The notes under the pieces are model-generated. The model saw only the letters and a program-made list of their open reading frames with translations. It was not told where the DNA came from and did not search any database. A stretch of DNA of 64,000 bases from Alicyclobacillus pomorum DSM 14955. GTDB taxonomy: Bacteria; Bacillota; Bacilli; Alicyclobacillales; Alicyclobacillaceae. Positions 1 through 8,048 of the stretch are shown here, in pieces. The stretch's first letter is position 1; each line of letters begins with the position of its first letter. The position numbers were made by a program, and so were the translations under genes. Location: contig NZ_AXAR01000009.1 of assembly GCF_000472905.1 (NCBI RefSeq), positions 1-64,000 of the forward strand, given 5' to 3'.

Positions 1-2
1 TC

Positions 3-218
3 CGGACAACCAATAGTGTGGAGCGACTCAATGAGGAGATTCGACGCCGGGAGCGCGTCATTCGCATCTTCCCAAACCGTGCGTCGGTGTTGCGTCTGTT
101 GGGAGCTTTACTGATGGAGATGGATGAAAAGTGGGCGACGGGACACCGCTACCTAGACATGCAGGAGTACTGGGTGTGGCGTGCGTCCAAGGCTTCCGTC
201 GTTAAGCAACTCGCTTGA
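3..218 (+). pseudogene. IS256-family transposase, C-terminal end (cut by window edge)
   Basis: The frame is open from the first bases (R-T-T-N-S-V-E-R-L-N-E) to a TGA at 216-218. The stretch TNSVERLNEEIRRRERVI followed by F-P-N and a Leu-rich tail is the typical C-terminus of IS256/Mutator DDE transposases, where the residues after the catalytic Glu read E-x-x-N-x-x-I-R-R. Only about 71 codons lie in the window, so whether the element is intact to the left cannot be judged. The right end of the element should fall between 219 and about 300, but I could not fix the terminal repeat. It lies directly upstream of the rhamnose operon. Confidence 0.8.
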
Positions 219-301
219 GCGCACTACCGAAGAGGGAAAGTACACACAAATATGGACTTGATCATTTCATGTGTGTTCAATTACTTTTCAGTGTAGGAGA
301 G

Positions 302-330
302 ATTTAGTCCGGAAAGTAAAAGGACTAAAT
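302..330 (+). promoter_or_regulatory. Inverted repeat in the rml leader
   Basis: A perfect 9-bp inverted repeat, ATTTAGTCC (302-310) and GGACTAAAT (322-330), is separated by 11 nt. It ends a few bases before the rmlA ribosome site AAGGGAGG (336-343). It could be a repressor site or an mRNA hairpin gating translation of rmlA. No T-run follows, so it is not an ordinary terminator. The function is inference. Confidence 0.45.
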
Positions 331-348
331 TAATAAGGGAGGAAAAAC

Positions 349-1104
349 ATGAAAGGTATAATCCTGGCTGGGGGAACGGGTTCTCGTCTATATCCTTTAA
401 CAAAAATAACTAATAAGCATCTTCTTCCTGTAGGTCGATACCCCATGATTTACCACGCAATTTTTAAGCTCTTGAAGGCAGGGATCCGTGACATTCTCAT
501 TGTGACTGGTAAGGAACACATGGGAGCTGTCGTGAATTTACTTGGAAGCGGCCGGGAATTCGGTGGTGAATTCACATTCCGTGTACAAGACGAAGCAGGT
601 GGAATTGCACAGGCATTAGGCCTGGCTGAGGGTTTTGTGGGTGACGACTTGATGACCGTCATCCTTGGAGACAATGTTTTCAGCGATGATATTGGTTCAT
701 ACGTGGATAAATTTAAACAACAAGGACACGGTGCTAAGATCCTCATCAAGGAAGTACCAGATCCACAGCGGTATGGTGTTCCCGAACTGAGAGATGGCCG
801 TATTATTTCTATTGAGGAAAAGCCATCTGCACCAAAAAGTTCATATGCTGTAACAGGCATATACATGTATGATCATAGAGTCTTCGATATTATTAAAACA
901 TTGCGGCCGTCTCACCGAGGTGAACTCGAGATTACCGACGTGAATAACGCCTATCTCGAAGCTGGTCAACTAACCTACGATATCTTGTCGGGATGGTGGA
1001 CGGACGCTGGCACGCACTTGTCATACGCGAAGGCCAATGAACTTGCAAAGGATTTGTATTTTGGTGAGATGTTTGGCGTCCTAAAACAACATCTACCGCA
1101 GTGA
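349..1104 (+). CDS. rmlA: Glucose-1-phosphate thymidylyltransferase (short RmlA type)
   Basis: Makes dTDP-glucose from glucose-1-phosphate and dTTP, the first step of dTDP-L-rhamnose synthesis in the cytoplasm. The N-terminus carries the nucleotidyltransferase loop LAGGTGSRLYPLT (about 6-18) and the substrate Lys region NKHLLPVG. The metal-binding LGDNVFSDD lies near residue 105 and EKP near 162. At 251 aa it belongs to the short Gram-positive/archaeal class rather than the roughly 290-aa enterobacterial RmlA. AAGGGAGG lies 6 nt before the ATG. It is first in rmlA-B-D-C, and all four genes are intact, so the pathway is complete here. Confidence 0.93.
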   Translation: MKGIILAGGTGSRLYPLTKITNKHLLPVGRYPMIYHAIFKLLKAGIRDILIVTGKEHMGAVVNLLGSGREFGGEFTFRVQDEAGGIAQALGLAEGFVGDDLMTVILGDNVFSDDIGSYVDKFKQQGHGAKILIKEVPDPQRYGVPELRDGRIISIEEKPSAPKSSYAVTGIYMYDHRVFDIIKTLRPSHRGELEITDVNNAYLEAGQLTYDILSGWWTDAGTHLSYAKANELAKDLYFGEMFGVLKQHLPQ

Positions 1105-1135
1105 GACTTAATCCCAAAGATAATGAGGTTGATTT

Positions 1136-2158
1136 ATGAAACTCCTGATTACTGGTGGCGCTGGTTTTATCGGCAGTAACTTTGTGAGATACATTCTCCA
1201 CAAGTATCCTGACTATTATGTGGTGAATCTCGATGCTTTAACCTACGCAGGCAACTTGGAAAACTTACGAGATATCGAGCGGAAGTCCAAGTACAGGTTC
1301 GTCAAAGGCGACATCGGGGATGTGTCCATTGTACGGAACATCATGGAGAGCGGAGTCGATGTTGTCGTCAACTTTGCCGCCGAGTCGCATGTGGACCGCA
1401 GTATCCTGGACCCGTTTGCATTTACTCGGACAAACATTCTTGGGACGCAACAATTACTCGAGGCAGCCCGCGAGTTCAAGGTACAGAAATTTGTCCAAGT
1501 GTCTACGGATGAGGTATATGGCTCACTGGGACCAACCGGCTTCTTCACTGAGGAGACGCCGTTAGCGCCAAACAGTCCATACTCTGCTAGTAAAGCAAGC
1601 GCTGATCTACTTGTCCGGGCCTATCATGAGACATATAGACTTCCCGTAAACATTACGCGTTGCTCCAATAACTATGGACCCTATCAGTTCCCTGAGAAGC
1701 TGATTCCCCTGATGATTAGTAATGCACTGGAGGATAAGCCTCTCCCAGTGTATGGTGACGGGATGAACATTCGTGATTGGTTGCACGTCGAGGACCACTG
1801 CGCGGCCATTGACTTGGTCATTCATAAAGGCGTAGACGGTGAAGTCTACAACATCGGTGGAAACAATGAGCGTACTAATATTGAGATTGTAAAAACGATT
1901 GTACGGGAACTCGGCAAGCCAGAGTCGCTCATACAGTTCGTGAAGGACCGCTTAGGTCACGACCGTCGTTATGCGATTGACGCTTCTAAGATCAAGAGGG
2001 AGCTTGGTTGGAAGCCACAGTATACGTTTGATAAGGGAATCGTCGAGACCATCCACTGGTATGTCGAGCATCAAGAGTGGGTAAATAGGATCCGAACTGG
2101 AGCTTACAAGGAATATTATGAACGCCAATACGGAGAGCGATTGGGGTCGACCGTATGA
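1136..2158 (+). CDS. rmlB: dTDP-glucose 4,6-dehydratase
   Basis: Second enzyme of dTDP-rhamnose synthesis; it converts dTDP-glucose to dTDP-4-keto-6-deoxyglucose using tightly bound NAD. This extended SDR shows the Rossmann motif GGAGFIGS (7-14), the active-site segment STDEVYGS (123-130) with the Asp-Glu pair special to RmlB, and the YxxxK dyad Y149/K153. Its length of 340 aa is normal. It starts 31 nt after rmlA and its stop overlaps the rmlD start (ATGA at 2155-2158), indicating translational coupling. Confidence 0.95.
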   Translation: MKLLITGGAGFIGSNFVRYILHKYPDYYVVNLDALTYAGNLENLRDIERKSKYRFVKGDIGDVSIVRNIMESGVDVVVNFAAESHVDRSILDPFAFTRTNILGTQQLLEAAREFKVQKFVQVSTDEVYGSLGPTGFFTEETPLAPNSPYSASKASADLLVRAYHETYRLPVNITRCSNNYGPYQFPEKLIPLMISNALEDKPLPVYGDGMNIRDWLHVEDHCAAIDLVIHKGVDGEVYNIGGNNERTNIEIVKTIVRELGKPESLIQFVKDRLGHDRRYAIDASKIKRELGWKPQYTFDKGIVETIHWYVEHQEWVNRIRTGAYKEYYERQYGERLGSTV

Positions 2159-3000
2159 GGATTGTAATCGCTGGCGCAAACGGGCAACTTGGGCAGGATC
2201 TGGTGCGAAGACTTTCACCCATTCATGATGTCTACGGCTTTGGGCGTGGGGAACTCGATGTCACGAACCTCGAGCAAGCCATTCAGGTTATTCACGATGT
2301 ACGGCCAGATTTCGTGATCAACGCCGCAGCGTATACGGCAGTTGATCGTGCGGAAACAGAAGTTGATCAAGCTTATGCCGTCAATGCGTTTGGAGCTAGA
2401 AATTTGGCAATGGCGTCTGAAAGAATCGGAGCCAAATACTGCTATATCAGCACGGACTATGTATTTGACGGTAACGGGCGGACGCCGTATCGAGAGTATG
2501 ATCTGACCAATCCCCAAGGCGTTTACGGCAAATCGAAGCGCGCGGGGGAAGAACTCGTAACATCGTTTTCCACGCGGTATTTTATCGTCAGAACGTCATG
2601 GTTGTACGGTGCGTTTGGTGGGAACTTTGTGAAGACGATGCTGAAGTTAGGGAGAGAAGGCAAACGCCTGACGGTCGTTGATGACCAGGTGGGTTCGCCG
2701 ACATATACGGTCGACCTGGCGGACTTTATCGCGGAACTCATTCACACCGAAAAGTTTGGGATTTATCACGCATCCAATATAGGTTCGTGCTCTTGGTACG
2801 AGTTTGCGAAAGCCATCTTCGAAGAAGCCGGGATGGATGCCGACCTTCATCCATGCACAACGGAGGAATTTCCGCGCCCGGCGCCAAGGCCGGCGTATTC
2901 CGTGATGGACCACATGTCCATTCGGATCAACGGCTTGACGGAGTTCCGCCCTTGGCGTGACGCATTGAAGGCGTTTTTACAGGAATTGAATGAAGTTTAA
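2155..3000 (+). CDS. rmlD: dTDP-4-dehydrorhamnose reductase
   Basis: Final enzyme of the pathway; it reduces dTDP-4-keto-rhamnose to dTDP-L-rhamnose with NAD(P)H. The N-terminal [10 protein letters not shown] (7-16), [10 protein letters not shown] near 55-64, STDYVFDG (99-106) and Y124-GKS-K128 are the standard RmlD signatures. Its length of 281 aa is typical. The start codon overlaps the rmlB stop by four bases. In the order A-B-D-C the epimerase, which acts before this enzyme, is encoded last. Confidence 0.94.
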   Translation: MRIVIAGANGQLGQDLVRRLSPIHDVYGFGRGELDVTNLEQAIQVIHDVRPDFVINAAAYTAVDRAETEVDQAYAVNAFGARNLAMASERIGAKYCYISTDYVFDGNGRTPYREYDLTNPQGVYGKSKRAGEELVTSFSTRYFIVRTSWLYGAFGGNFVKTMLKLGREGKRLTVVDDQVGSPTYTVDLADFIAELIHTEKFGIYHASNIGSCSWYEFAKAIFEEAGMDADLHPCTTEEFPRPAPRPAYSVMDHMSIRINGLTEFRPWRDALKAFLQELNEV

Positions 3001-3025
3001 TTGACGAATGAAACGAGGGATATAC

Positions 3026-3571
3026 ATGAAGGTCATCAAAACAGACCTTGAGGGTGTGGTTCTTGTTGAGCCAGTCGTGCACGGAGACCACCGAGGATAT
3101 TTTACAGAAACGTACAATCGGGCCCGAATGGATGAAGCGGGTCTCGACTACGAGTTCGTTCAGGATAATCAATCGTTGTCGGCGCAAACAGGAACGATTC
3201 GCGGACTGCATTATCAGCTGGCCCCGAAGGCTCAAACAAAGCTAGTCCGTGTGGTACAAGGTGCCATTTATGATGTTGCTGTGGACATCCGAAAAAGTTC
3301 TCCGACGTTTGGTCAATGGGTCGGGGTCATTCTCACCGCGGACAATCACAGGCAGCTTCTGATTCCAAAAGGATTCGCGCATGGCTTCTGCACCTTGGTA
3401 CCAAACACAATTGTGGCGTACAAAGTAGACGAGTACTACTCACCCGAACACGACAGAGGGATTCTATGGAATGACCTTGCTCTGGCGATTCCTTGGCCTA
3501 CTTCGAATCCTGTGTTGTCAGCTAAGGATCAGGCCCATCCTATATTGAACAGCGCTGAGGTGTTTGAATAG
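3026..3571 (+). CDS. rmlC: dTDP-4-dehydrorhamnose 3,5-epimerase
   Basis: Epimerises dTDP-4-keto-6-deoxyglucose at C3 and C5; a cupin-fold homodimer. Visible signatures are DNQS (47-50), RGLHYQ with the catalytic base His62, PKGFAHGF around 114-121, and a Tyr near 132 in AYKVDEYYSP. The ATG at 3026 is preferred over 3008 because ACGAGGGA lies just upstream and the conserved MKVIKT N-terminus begins there. The resulting 181 aa fits the family. It is the last gene before the terminator at 3789. Confidence 0.93.
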   Translation: MKVIKTDLEGVVLVEPVVHGDHRGYFTETYNRARMDEAGLDYEFVQDNQSLSAQTGTIRGLHYQLAPKAQTKLVRVVQGAIYDVAVDIRKSSPTFGQWVGVILTADNHRQLLIPKGFAHGFCTLVPNTIVAYKVDEYYSPEHDRGILWNDLALAIPWPTSNPVLSAKDQAHPILNSAEVFE

Positions 3572-3788
3572 TAGGCAAAGGCAAGCGTCTCAACGGGTTT
3601 GGTCTTATTCGGGCGCTTCTTCAGACGACGCACGTGACGGTTATCCAAATGCAACTGCTAGTAATAAACCTGGAGCAGTAACTCAGCCTTCTTTTATATC
3701 GTGTTCTCGCGCGGAGCCTTCGGTCCGCACCGTTGAATGCGCTGGCGAATGTTTGACCCGTTCAACAGTCCCTAAATATGTAGTAAAC
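3572..3788. other. Non-coding stretch after rmlC
   Basis: An open frame of 79 codons overlaps the rmlC stop, but it has no ribosome site, no recognisable composition and no similarity I can name. I treat the 217 bases as non-coding 3' region between rmlC and its terminator. Confidence 0.4.
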
Positions 3789-3826
3789 AAGAAGTCCCCC
3801 TAAAATCCTCTAAGGGGACTTCTTTT
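3789..3826 (+). terminator. Intrinsic terminator of the rml operon
   Basis: AAGAAGTCCCC and GGGGACTTCTT form a strong stem with a loop rich in A and T, and TTTT follows at once. It sits about 220 bases after rmlC and separates the intact rml operon from the decayed region to its right. Confidence 0.85.
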
Positions 3827-3938
3827 GGCAAACATATCCAAAATCAATTATAGTGGTGGACCGAACAAAATTCAAGCACCATGTCTTACAGACAAAATTG
3901 CCAGTGACAGTATTGGTACTTAGGGTCTCATCACATCC

Positions 3939-4187
3939 TTGACTGCATGCAGCGGTGCAGTGCGCACTGTCGTTAGTGGTTATCCGGTATTCGCTAGTCA
4001 AGAAAGTGCTGGGAGAATGGATACGCGAGGCGGCCGGGTAACGAATCAGGGAAAACAGACAGTCTTCATCAGTTCGGCACATAACCAACGTGTAGGTCCC
4101 GGCAATATACTTTGGTTTGCTCTGGGTATGGGGGCAACAGCGCCGACGGCAAATCAGGTGTACGTCTACGTCACGGAGATTCTGTGA
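3939..4187 (+). pseudogene. Unidentified relic ORF (82 codons)
   Basis: An open frame with a TTG start and no ribosome site. The C-terminal two thirds reads like a beta-rich extracellular or tail-type segment (V-S-G-Y-P-V-F-A-S-Q, then V-T-N-Q-G-K-Q-T-V-F-I, and Q-V-Y-V-Y-V-T at the end). An in-frame TAG precedes it, and another frame shows more hydrophobic codons upstream, so it may be the 3' end of a broken secreted or structural protein. It abuts the IS3 remnant. I do not recognise the family. Confidence 0.35.
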
Positions 4188-4204
4188 TACATACACTGGT
4201 CAGG

Positions 4205-4942
4205 AACATTTTGCTATAGCTCAAACATAGAATAGACGAAATATATACGGACCATCCGGTCTACGGGAGTCGACGTATCACGCAGGAGCTGCGAGTTGAG
4301 GGCTGGGATGTAAACCGCAAACGTGTGCAGCGTTGCATGCGAGAGATGGGTCTCCAGGGCATCTGTCCTGGTCCGAATCTCAGCAAGCGCAACCTGGAGC
4401 ATAATGTGTATCCGTATCTACTGCGTAATGTCAGACCGAGCTGTCCGAATCATGTATGGGGAATCGACATCACCTACATTTGCCTCAAACACGGATGGAT
4501 GTATCTGGTTGCCGTCGTTGACTGGTACTCACGATATGTGGTGAGTTGGCAGCTCGACCAGACTCTTGAAATGCCATTTGTGCTGACAGCGGTGCAATCC
4601 GCTCTACGCCAAGCAAAACCGGAGATTTGGAACAGTGACCAAGGAAGCCACTTCACCAGTGAACAATACACGGATCTCTTAAAAGAAGCAGGGGTTCGAA
4701 TCAGTATGGACGGGAAAAACCGAGCACTGGATAACATCATCACTTAGCGCTTCTGGCGCACTCTGAAGTACGAGGAAGTCTACCTACACGAGTACAACAG
4801 CCCGAAAGAGGCGAGGCAAAGAATCTCCCAGTTTATACAACACTACAACTACCGACGCCGCCACCAATCACTGGGCTATCGGACACCAGCAGAGGTTTAC
4901 TTCCAGGAGGATGCTACACTACGCTCTCCCACCGCTATCTGA
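4205..4942 (+). pseudogene. IS3-family transposase (OrfB) remnant with two in-frame TAGs
   Basis: Reading in the frame of 4325 gives HPVYGSRRIT, VNRKRVQRCMREMGLQGI, the first catalytic Asp in WGIDITYI, the second in WNSDQGSHFTS, and a C-terminus R-F-W-R-T-L-K-Y-E-E then HYNYRRRHQSLGYRTPAEVY. This is the rve/DDE core of IS3/IS150-type OrfB. The N-terminal helix-turn-helix and OrfA are missing. In-frame TAG codons occur at 4217-4219 and 4745-4747. The second occupies exactly the position of the catalytic Glu, 35 residues after the second Asp. The element is therefore dead. Confidence 0.88.
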
Positions 4943-4984
4943 AGAATCGGTAATCAATATATTAACTTAAACTACGAAAAGCGT

Positions 4985-5007
4985 GTTTTGACAAAAGGGT
5001 CCACCTT
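4985..5007 (+). repeat. Right end of the IS3-type element
   Basis: TTTTGACAAAAGGGTCCACC sits about 45 bases after the transposase reading frame. It resembles an IS3-group terminal repeat, and the neighbouring acetyltransferase frame resumes immediately afterwards. A weak counterpart (GGTGGACC near 3853) exists far to the left, but the left end is not convincing. Confidence 0.5.
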
Positions 5008-5009
5008 AA

Positions 5010-5180
5010 AATGACTGTTGGCTGGGTGCATCCGTAACAGTATTGCAGGGCGTGACGATTGGAGACGGAGCGGTGGTAGGTGCTAATTCCGTCGTTACGC
5101 TCGATATACCATCATACACAGTTGCAGTGGGCGATAAAACCACGATGACTATTCAACTTACAGGTGCAATGCCACAGTAA
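5010..5180 (+). pseudogene. Hexapeptide-repeat (LbH) O-acetyltransferase, 3' fragment
   Basis: Reading from 5010 gives [15 protein letters not shown], then [25 protein letters not shown] and a stop at 5178-5180. The W-I/L-G-A, V-x-I-G-x-G-A-V-V-G and S-V-V-T-x-D-I-P signatures are those of left-handed beta-helix sugar acetyltransferases such as those found in exopolysaccharide loci. Only the last coils remain, and the frame is closed by TAA at 5007, where the IS end begins. The 5' part was not found to the left of the IS. A surface-glycan role is inferred from the adjacent rml operon. Confidence 0.75.
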
Positions 5181-5328
5181 GGCGGAGGTTTCGGAAATAC
5201 CCGAATCTGCTGTAAAGATAAATCCTCTGAAGGTTATTCACAAGCTGCAGTGGTGACAGTTAGCCGAATGCTTAAGATATCGAAGTCGCCACAATCATAA
5301 CGCCGTCATTCGGAGCGGCTTTTTTCTC

Positions 5329-6907
5329 AAAAGGGTCTCATTATCTGCGTTATTACTTTCTCTAGTGGCCGGGGTGTCGACAATTGTCTCGGGAGCGGGA
5401 CTAGACGGCGTTTGTCCGCTCACTGACGGACTTCGCACCACAGTCTACCATTTCTTCTACCACGACACAAGGTCAAGTGGATGCCACATTTCAAAAGAAT
5501 GAGGCCAGCATCGGTGGGGCGCTGACCACGGTGGATAACTGGAAGGGCTACCTTCGCCAAATGGGGCGCGATGTCACAGTGACGCTGCCGAGTACGGAGT
5601 CGATTCAGGCCATCTCGATTGAAATGGAGCAAGACCCGGGCTCTGGTGTCTATTATCCTAACCATGCAGACTTCGAGGTCAAGTATAACGGACAGTGGAC
5701 CAAGGTGAGCACGGCACACACCAAGATTCTTTCCACGGACAAGCGCATTAGCACCCAGACGTTCTCCGTAAAGGTGAACAATATCAACACGCAGTAAGTG
5801 CGCATCCGCTTCCTGGTCGCTGTGTGGGTCTTTGCGCGTCATCTGCACATTTACGGCACGGTGCCGAACGGTGCGGGTGGAGCGCCGAGTTCGGAAGTTC
5901 TGCAGAATCCCCCGACCTATCACAGTGCACTGAGCCCATCGGATGCTCGCGCGCATGGAATACATAACATGTTGCTCGTGTATACGGGAGATCACGGATC
6001 GTTAGGGCTGTGGTCCCAATTGGATTTTCTACCGATGCTCGGGTACACGTCGTTGACCGGTTCTGCGCCGTCGGCTCGGATGTTTGACACTATGCTGTTC
6101 TTGCCCTACGGGTCTGTCGCGGATACGCAATCTGGTTGGCAGGCCTATCTCAACGACTTGTTCGCATCGAACCAACAGCTGTCTTCGCTGGATGCCGCGG
6201 TGGGACAGGTGAATCAAGAACTCTCTACGCCAGGCTACAAGGAGAAAGTCGTGCTCACTCTGCCGTATGCATCGTATGGGGACGGCGTGTGGGGATCTGT
6301 GAACGGCAATCCCATCAACCTCAACGGTACGAGTGACGATCCCCTCGCGCTCCAAGCCCGCCACCAAGCGATGCAGTGGTACCTGCAGACTCTGTTGTCG
6401 ATGTGGAACAACGCGCATTTCCAAAACCTCGAACTGACGGGGCTCTACTGGGAGAACGAAGCGGTGAATGAAGAGCGGCCTGGTGAGGTGCCGCTGATTC
6501 AGGATGCGGTGTCGTTGGCGCACCAGAACAACTTGCCGCTGTTTTGGATTCCGTACTATGATGCTGCCGGCATTGCAGATTGGCAGACCCTCGACTTTGA
6601 CGCGGCCTGGTTGCAGCCGAACTACGTCGAACAAGGCACCACCGCAGATATCGGGCGCATTCGCAACGCTGAGCAATACGCAACCGCGCACGGAATGGGT
6701 CTCGAGCTGGAAGTCACGTCGACAGACTCACAGGTCCAGACGCTCTACAGCCAGAGCATTGACCAACTGGTGGCGGACGGCTTTGCGGGGAATGTGTCGC
6801 ATGCGTGGTACGCGGGATCGAAATTGTTGGTCACAGCAGCCAACTCGAGTGACCCAAACACACGCCTGTTGTACGACAACACGTATAACATGATTGCCCA
6901 TCCATAA
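5329..6907 (+). pseudogene. Secreted DUF4855-domain protein, broken by frameshift and TAA
   Basis: A signal-peptide-like stretch (S-L-S-A-L-L-L-S-L-V-A-G-V-S-T-I-V-S) is read at about 5338-5400 in one frame, but no start codon is left. The rest lies in another frame from about 5405: a discoidin-like beta domain (5477-5860) and then the DUF4855 core, starting near H-N-M-L-L-V-Y-T-G-D-H-G-S and running through MFDTMLFLPYG, LTGLYWENEAV and FWIPYYDAAG to the stop at 6905-6907. A TAA at 5795-5797 interrupts the frame inside V-N-N-I-N-T-Q-[stop]-V-R-I-R-F, where an aromatic residue (Tyr, TAC/TAT) is expected. The DUF4855 function is unknown; its relatives are extracellular in Bacillota. Confidence 0.75.
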
Positions 6908-6978
6908 CAAATCCCAGCTGCGACGGGGGCGTGCAACGCCTTCATCGCCAGTGAACGACGTCAACAAAGGAGACGGAC

Positions 6979-7786
6979 ATGAAAATGCGAAATGCACTCC
7001 GCCTATCCCTGGTCATTCCGGCTGCATTGACCACCTTGACGGCATTTTCACAGACAGGGTACGCAGCACAAACGACCTCCCAATTCCATCCCACCATGAC
7101 CACGAAGACGGTCTCGTTGAACGGCCAGGTGGTGTCCCAGCCGCAGGGCTTTCCTACGACAACACGACGTATTTACCCATCTACTACGTCATGCACGCAC
7201 TGGACAGCATCCACATCACGAGTTCGTGGGATGGTACGAAGAAAGAGTGGAAGTTGACCTTTCCCTCTTCCACAACCGTGGACTACTCGAATTTAAACGT
7301 GGGAACCGGCGATATCTCCATTTACATCAATAACCAGTTGGTCAAGAAGATCAACGGCATCGCCTACACAGACCCGGCTTCAGGCATACCCACCATGTAC
7401 CTACCCGTCTGGTACGCCATGGGCGTGTTTGAGCGCATGGGCATCACGCCGTCCTGGGACGGCACGCACTGGGGGATGACGCAGAATTCGACAGATACGC
7501 CACAGTCTCCACCTGCTTCGCAGGGCCCGCAGGACACAAATCCCCAGGCGAGCTCCATCCCAGGCGCCGTTTCCAAGGAGACGCTCGTGAAAGATCTGAC
7601 CACTCTACTGAATGTGTCGAAATCCGCGCCGACACAAAGCGCGTACGACGACGTTCCATTGTCCAATCCGGACGCAGCGGCCATCACCACGGCCGTCAAC
7701 CAGCATTGGATTTCTGCGTTTTCCAGCACGCACTTTGGCGCTGGCGACGTACCTCTTCCGTTACCCGGGCGAGATCGCGTCGAGTG
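6979..7786 (+). pseudogene. Secreted stalk-domain protein, frameshifted and 3'-truncated
   Basis: The AAAGGAG site before ATG 6979 is good, and the product begins with a signal peptide (MKMRNALRLSLVIPAALTTL then A-F-S-Q-T-G-Y-A-A). The mature part starts a copper-amine-oxidase-N-like 'stalk' module (L-N-G-Q-V-V-S-Q-P-Q-G-F). After G-F the frame must move by one: the frame continuing as S-Y-D-N-T-T-Y-L-P-I-Y-Y-V starts with a T at 7152 that is also needed for Phe, so one T is missing at 7150-7152. A second module and a Pro/Gln linker follow. The C-terminus runs into IS256 sequence around 7770. The same module occurs four times in the protein starting at 19528. Confidence 0.75.
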
Positions 7787-7926
7787 ATTGATGCGACGAA
7801 TCTGATGGAGGGGTACCACCGACAGCTTCGCAAGATGACCAAAGGCAAAAGTATATTTCCAACCGATGAGTCCCTGACAACAATGCTGTATTTGGCCACG
7901 ATGGAGGTGACCCAGCGTATAGTGAA
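7772..7926 (+). pseudogene. IS256-family transposase scrap
   Basis: About 50 codons read R-R-V-I-D-A-T-N-L-M-E-G-Y-H-R-Q-L-R-K, then K-S-I-F-P-T-D-E-S-L, then L-Y-L-A-T-M-E-V-T. This matches the conserved C-terminal region of IS256 transposases (TTNAIESLNRQLRK, FPTD and LYLA motifs). The frame differs from that of the stalk protein, which it truncates. The scrap is of a different IS256 subgroup from the fragment at the left edge of the window (RQLRK rather than EEIRRR). Confidence 0.8.
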
Positions 7927-7969
7927 AAGACTTCCCGTATACACCTCAACTGAGGGTACGGGAAGTCTT
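7927..7969. terminator. Strong hairpin between converging units
   Basis: AAGACTTCCCGTA (7927-7939) and TACGGGAAGTCTT (7957-7969) form a perfect 13-bp stem with a 17-nt loop. It lies between the pseudogene region on the plus strand and the phosphoesterase gene ending at 8049 on the minus strand. The T content is modest on both sides, so direction is uncertain. Confidence 0.6.
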
Positions 7970-8048
7970 CGTTCATCCTTGTATTTTAACGCTCTCATTT
8001 TGAAAAGTAAGCCTTGGGTAATTCCAAAATACCCTTTGAAATTGACCC

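Noticed and set aside
3564-3803. 79-codon frame overlapping the rmlC stop
   Set aside because: No ribosome site, no recognisable similarity, and it ends inside the terminator stem.
3848-3870. Left terminal repeat of the IS3-type element at GGTGGACC
   Set aside because: Only eight bases match the right end and the sequence between it and the transposase frame carries an unrelated relic ORF.
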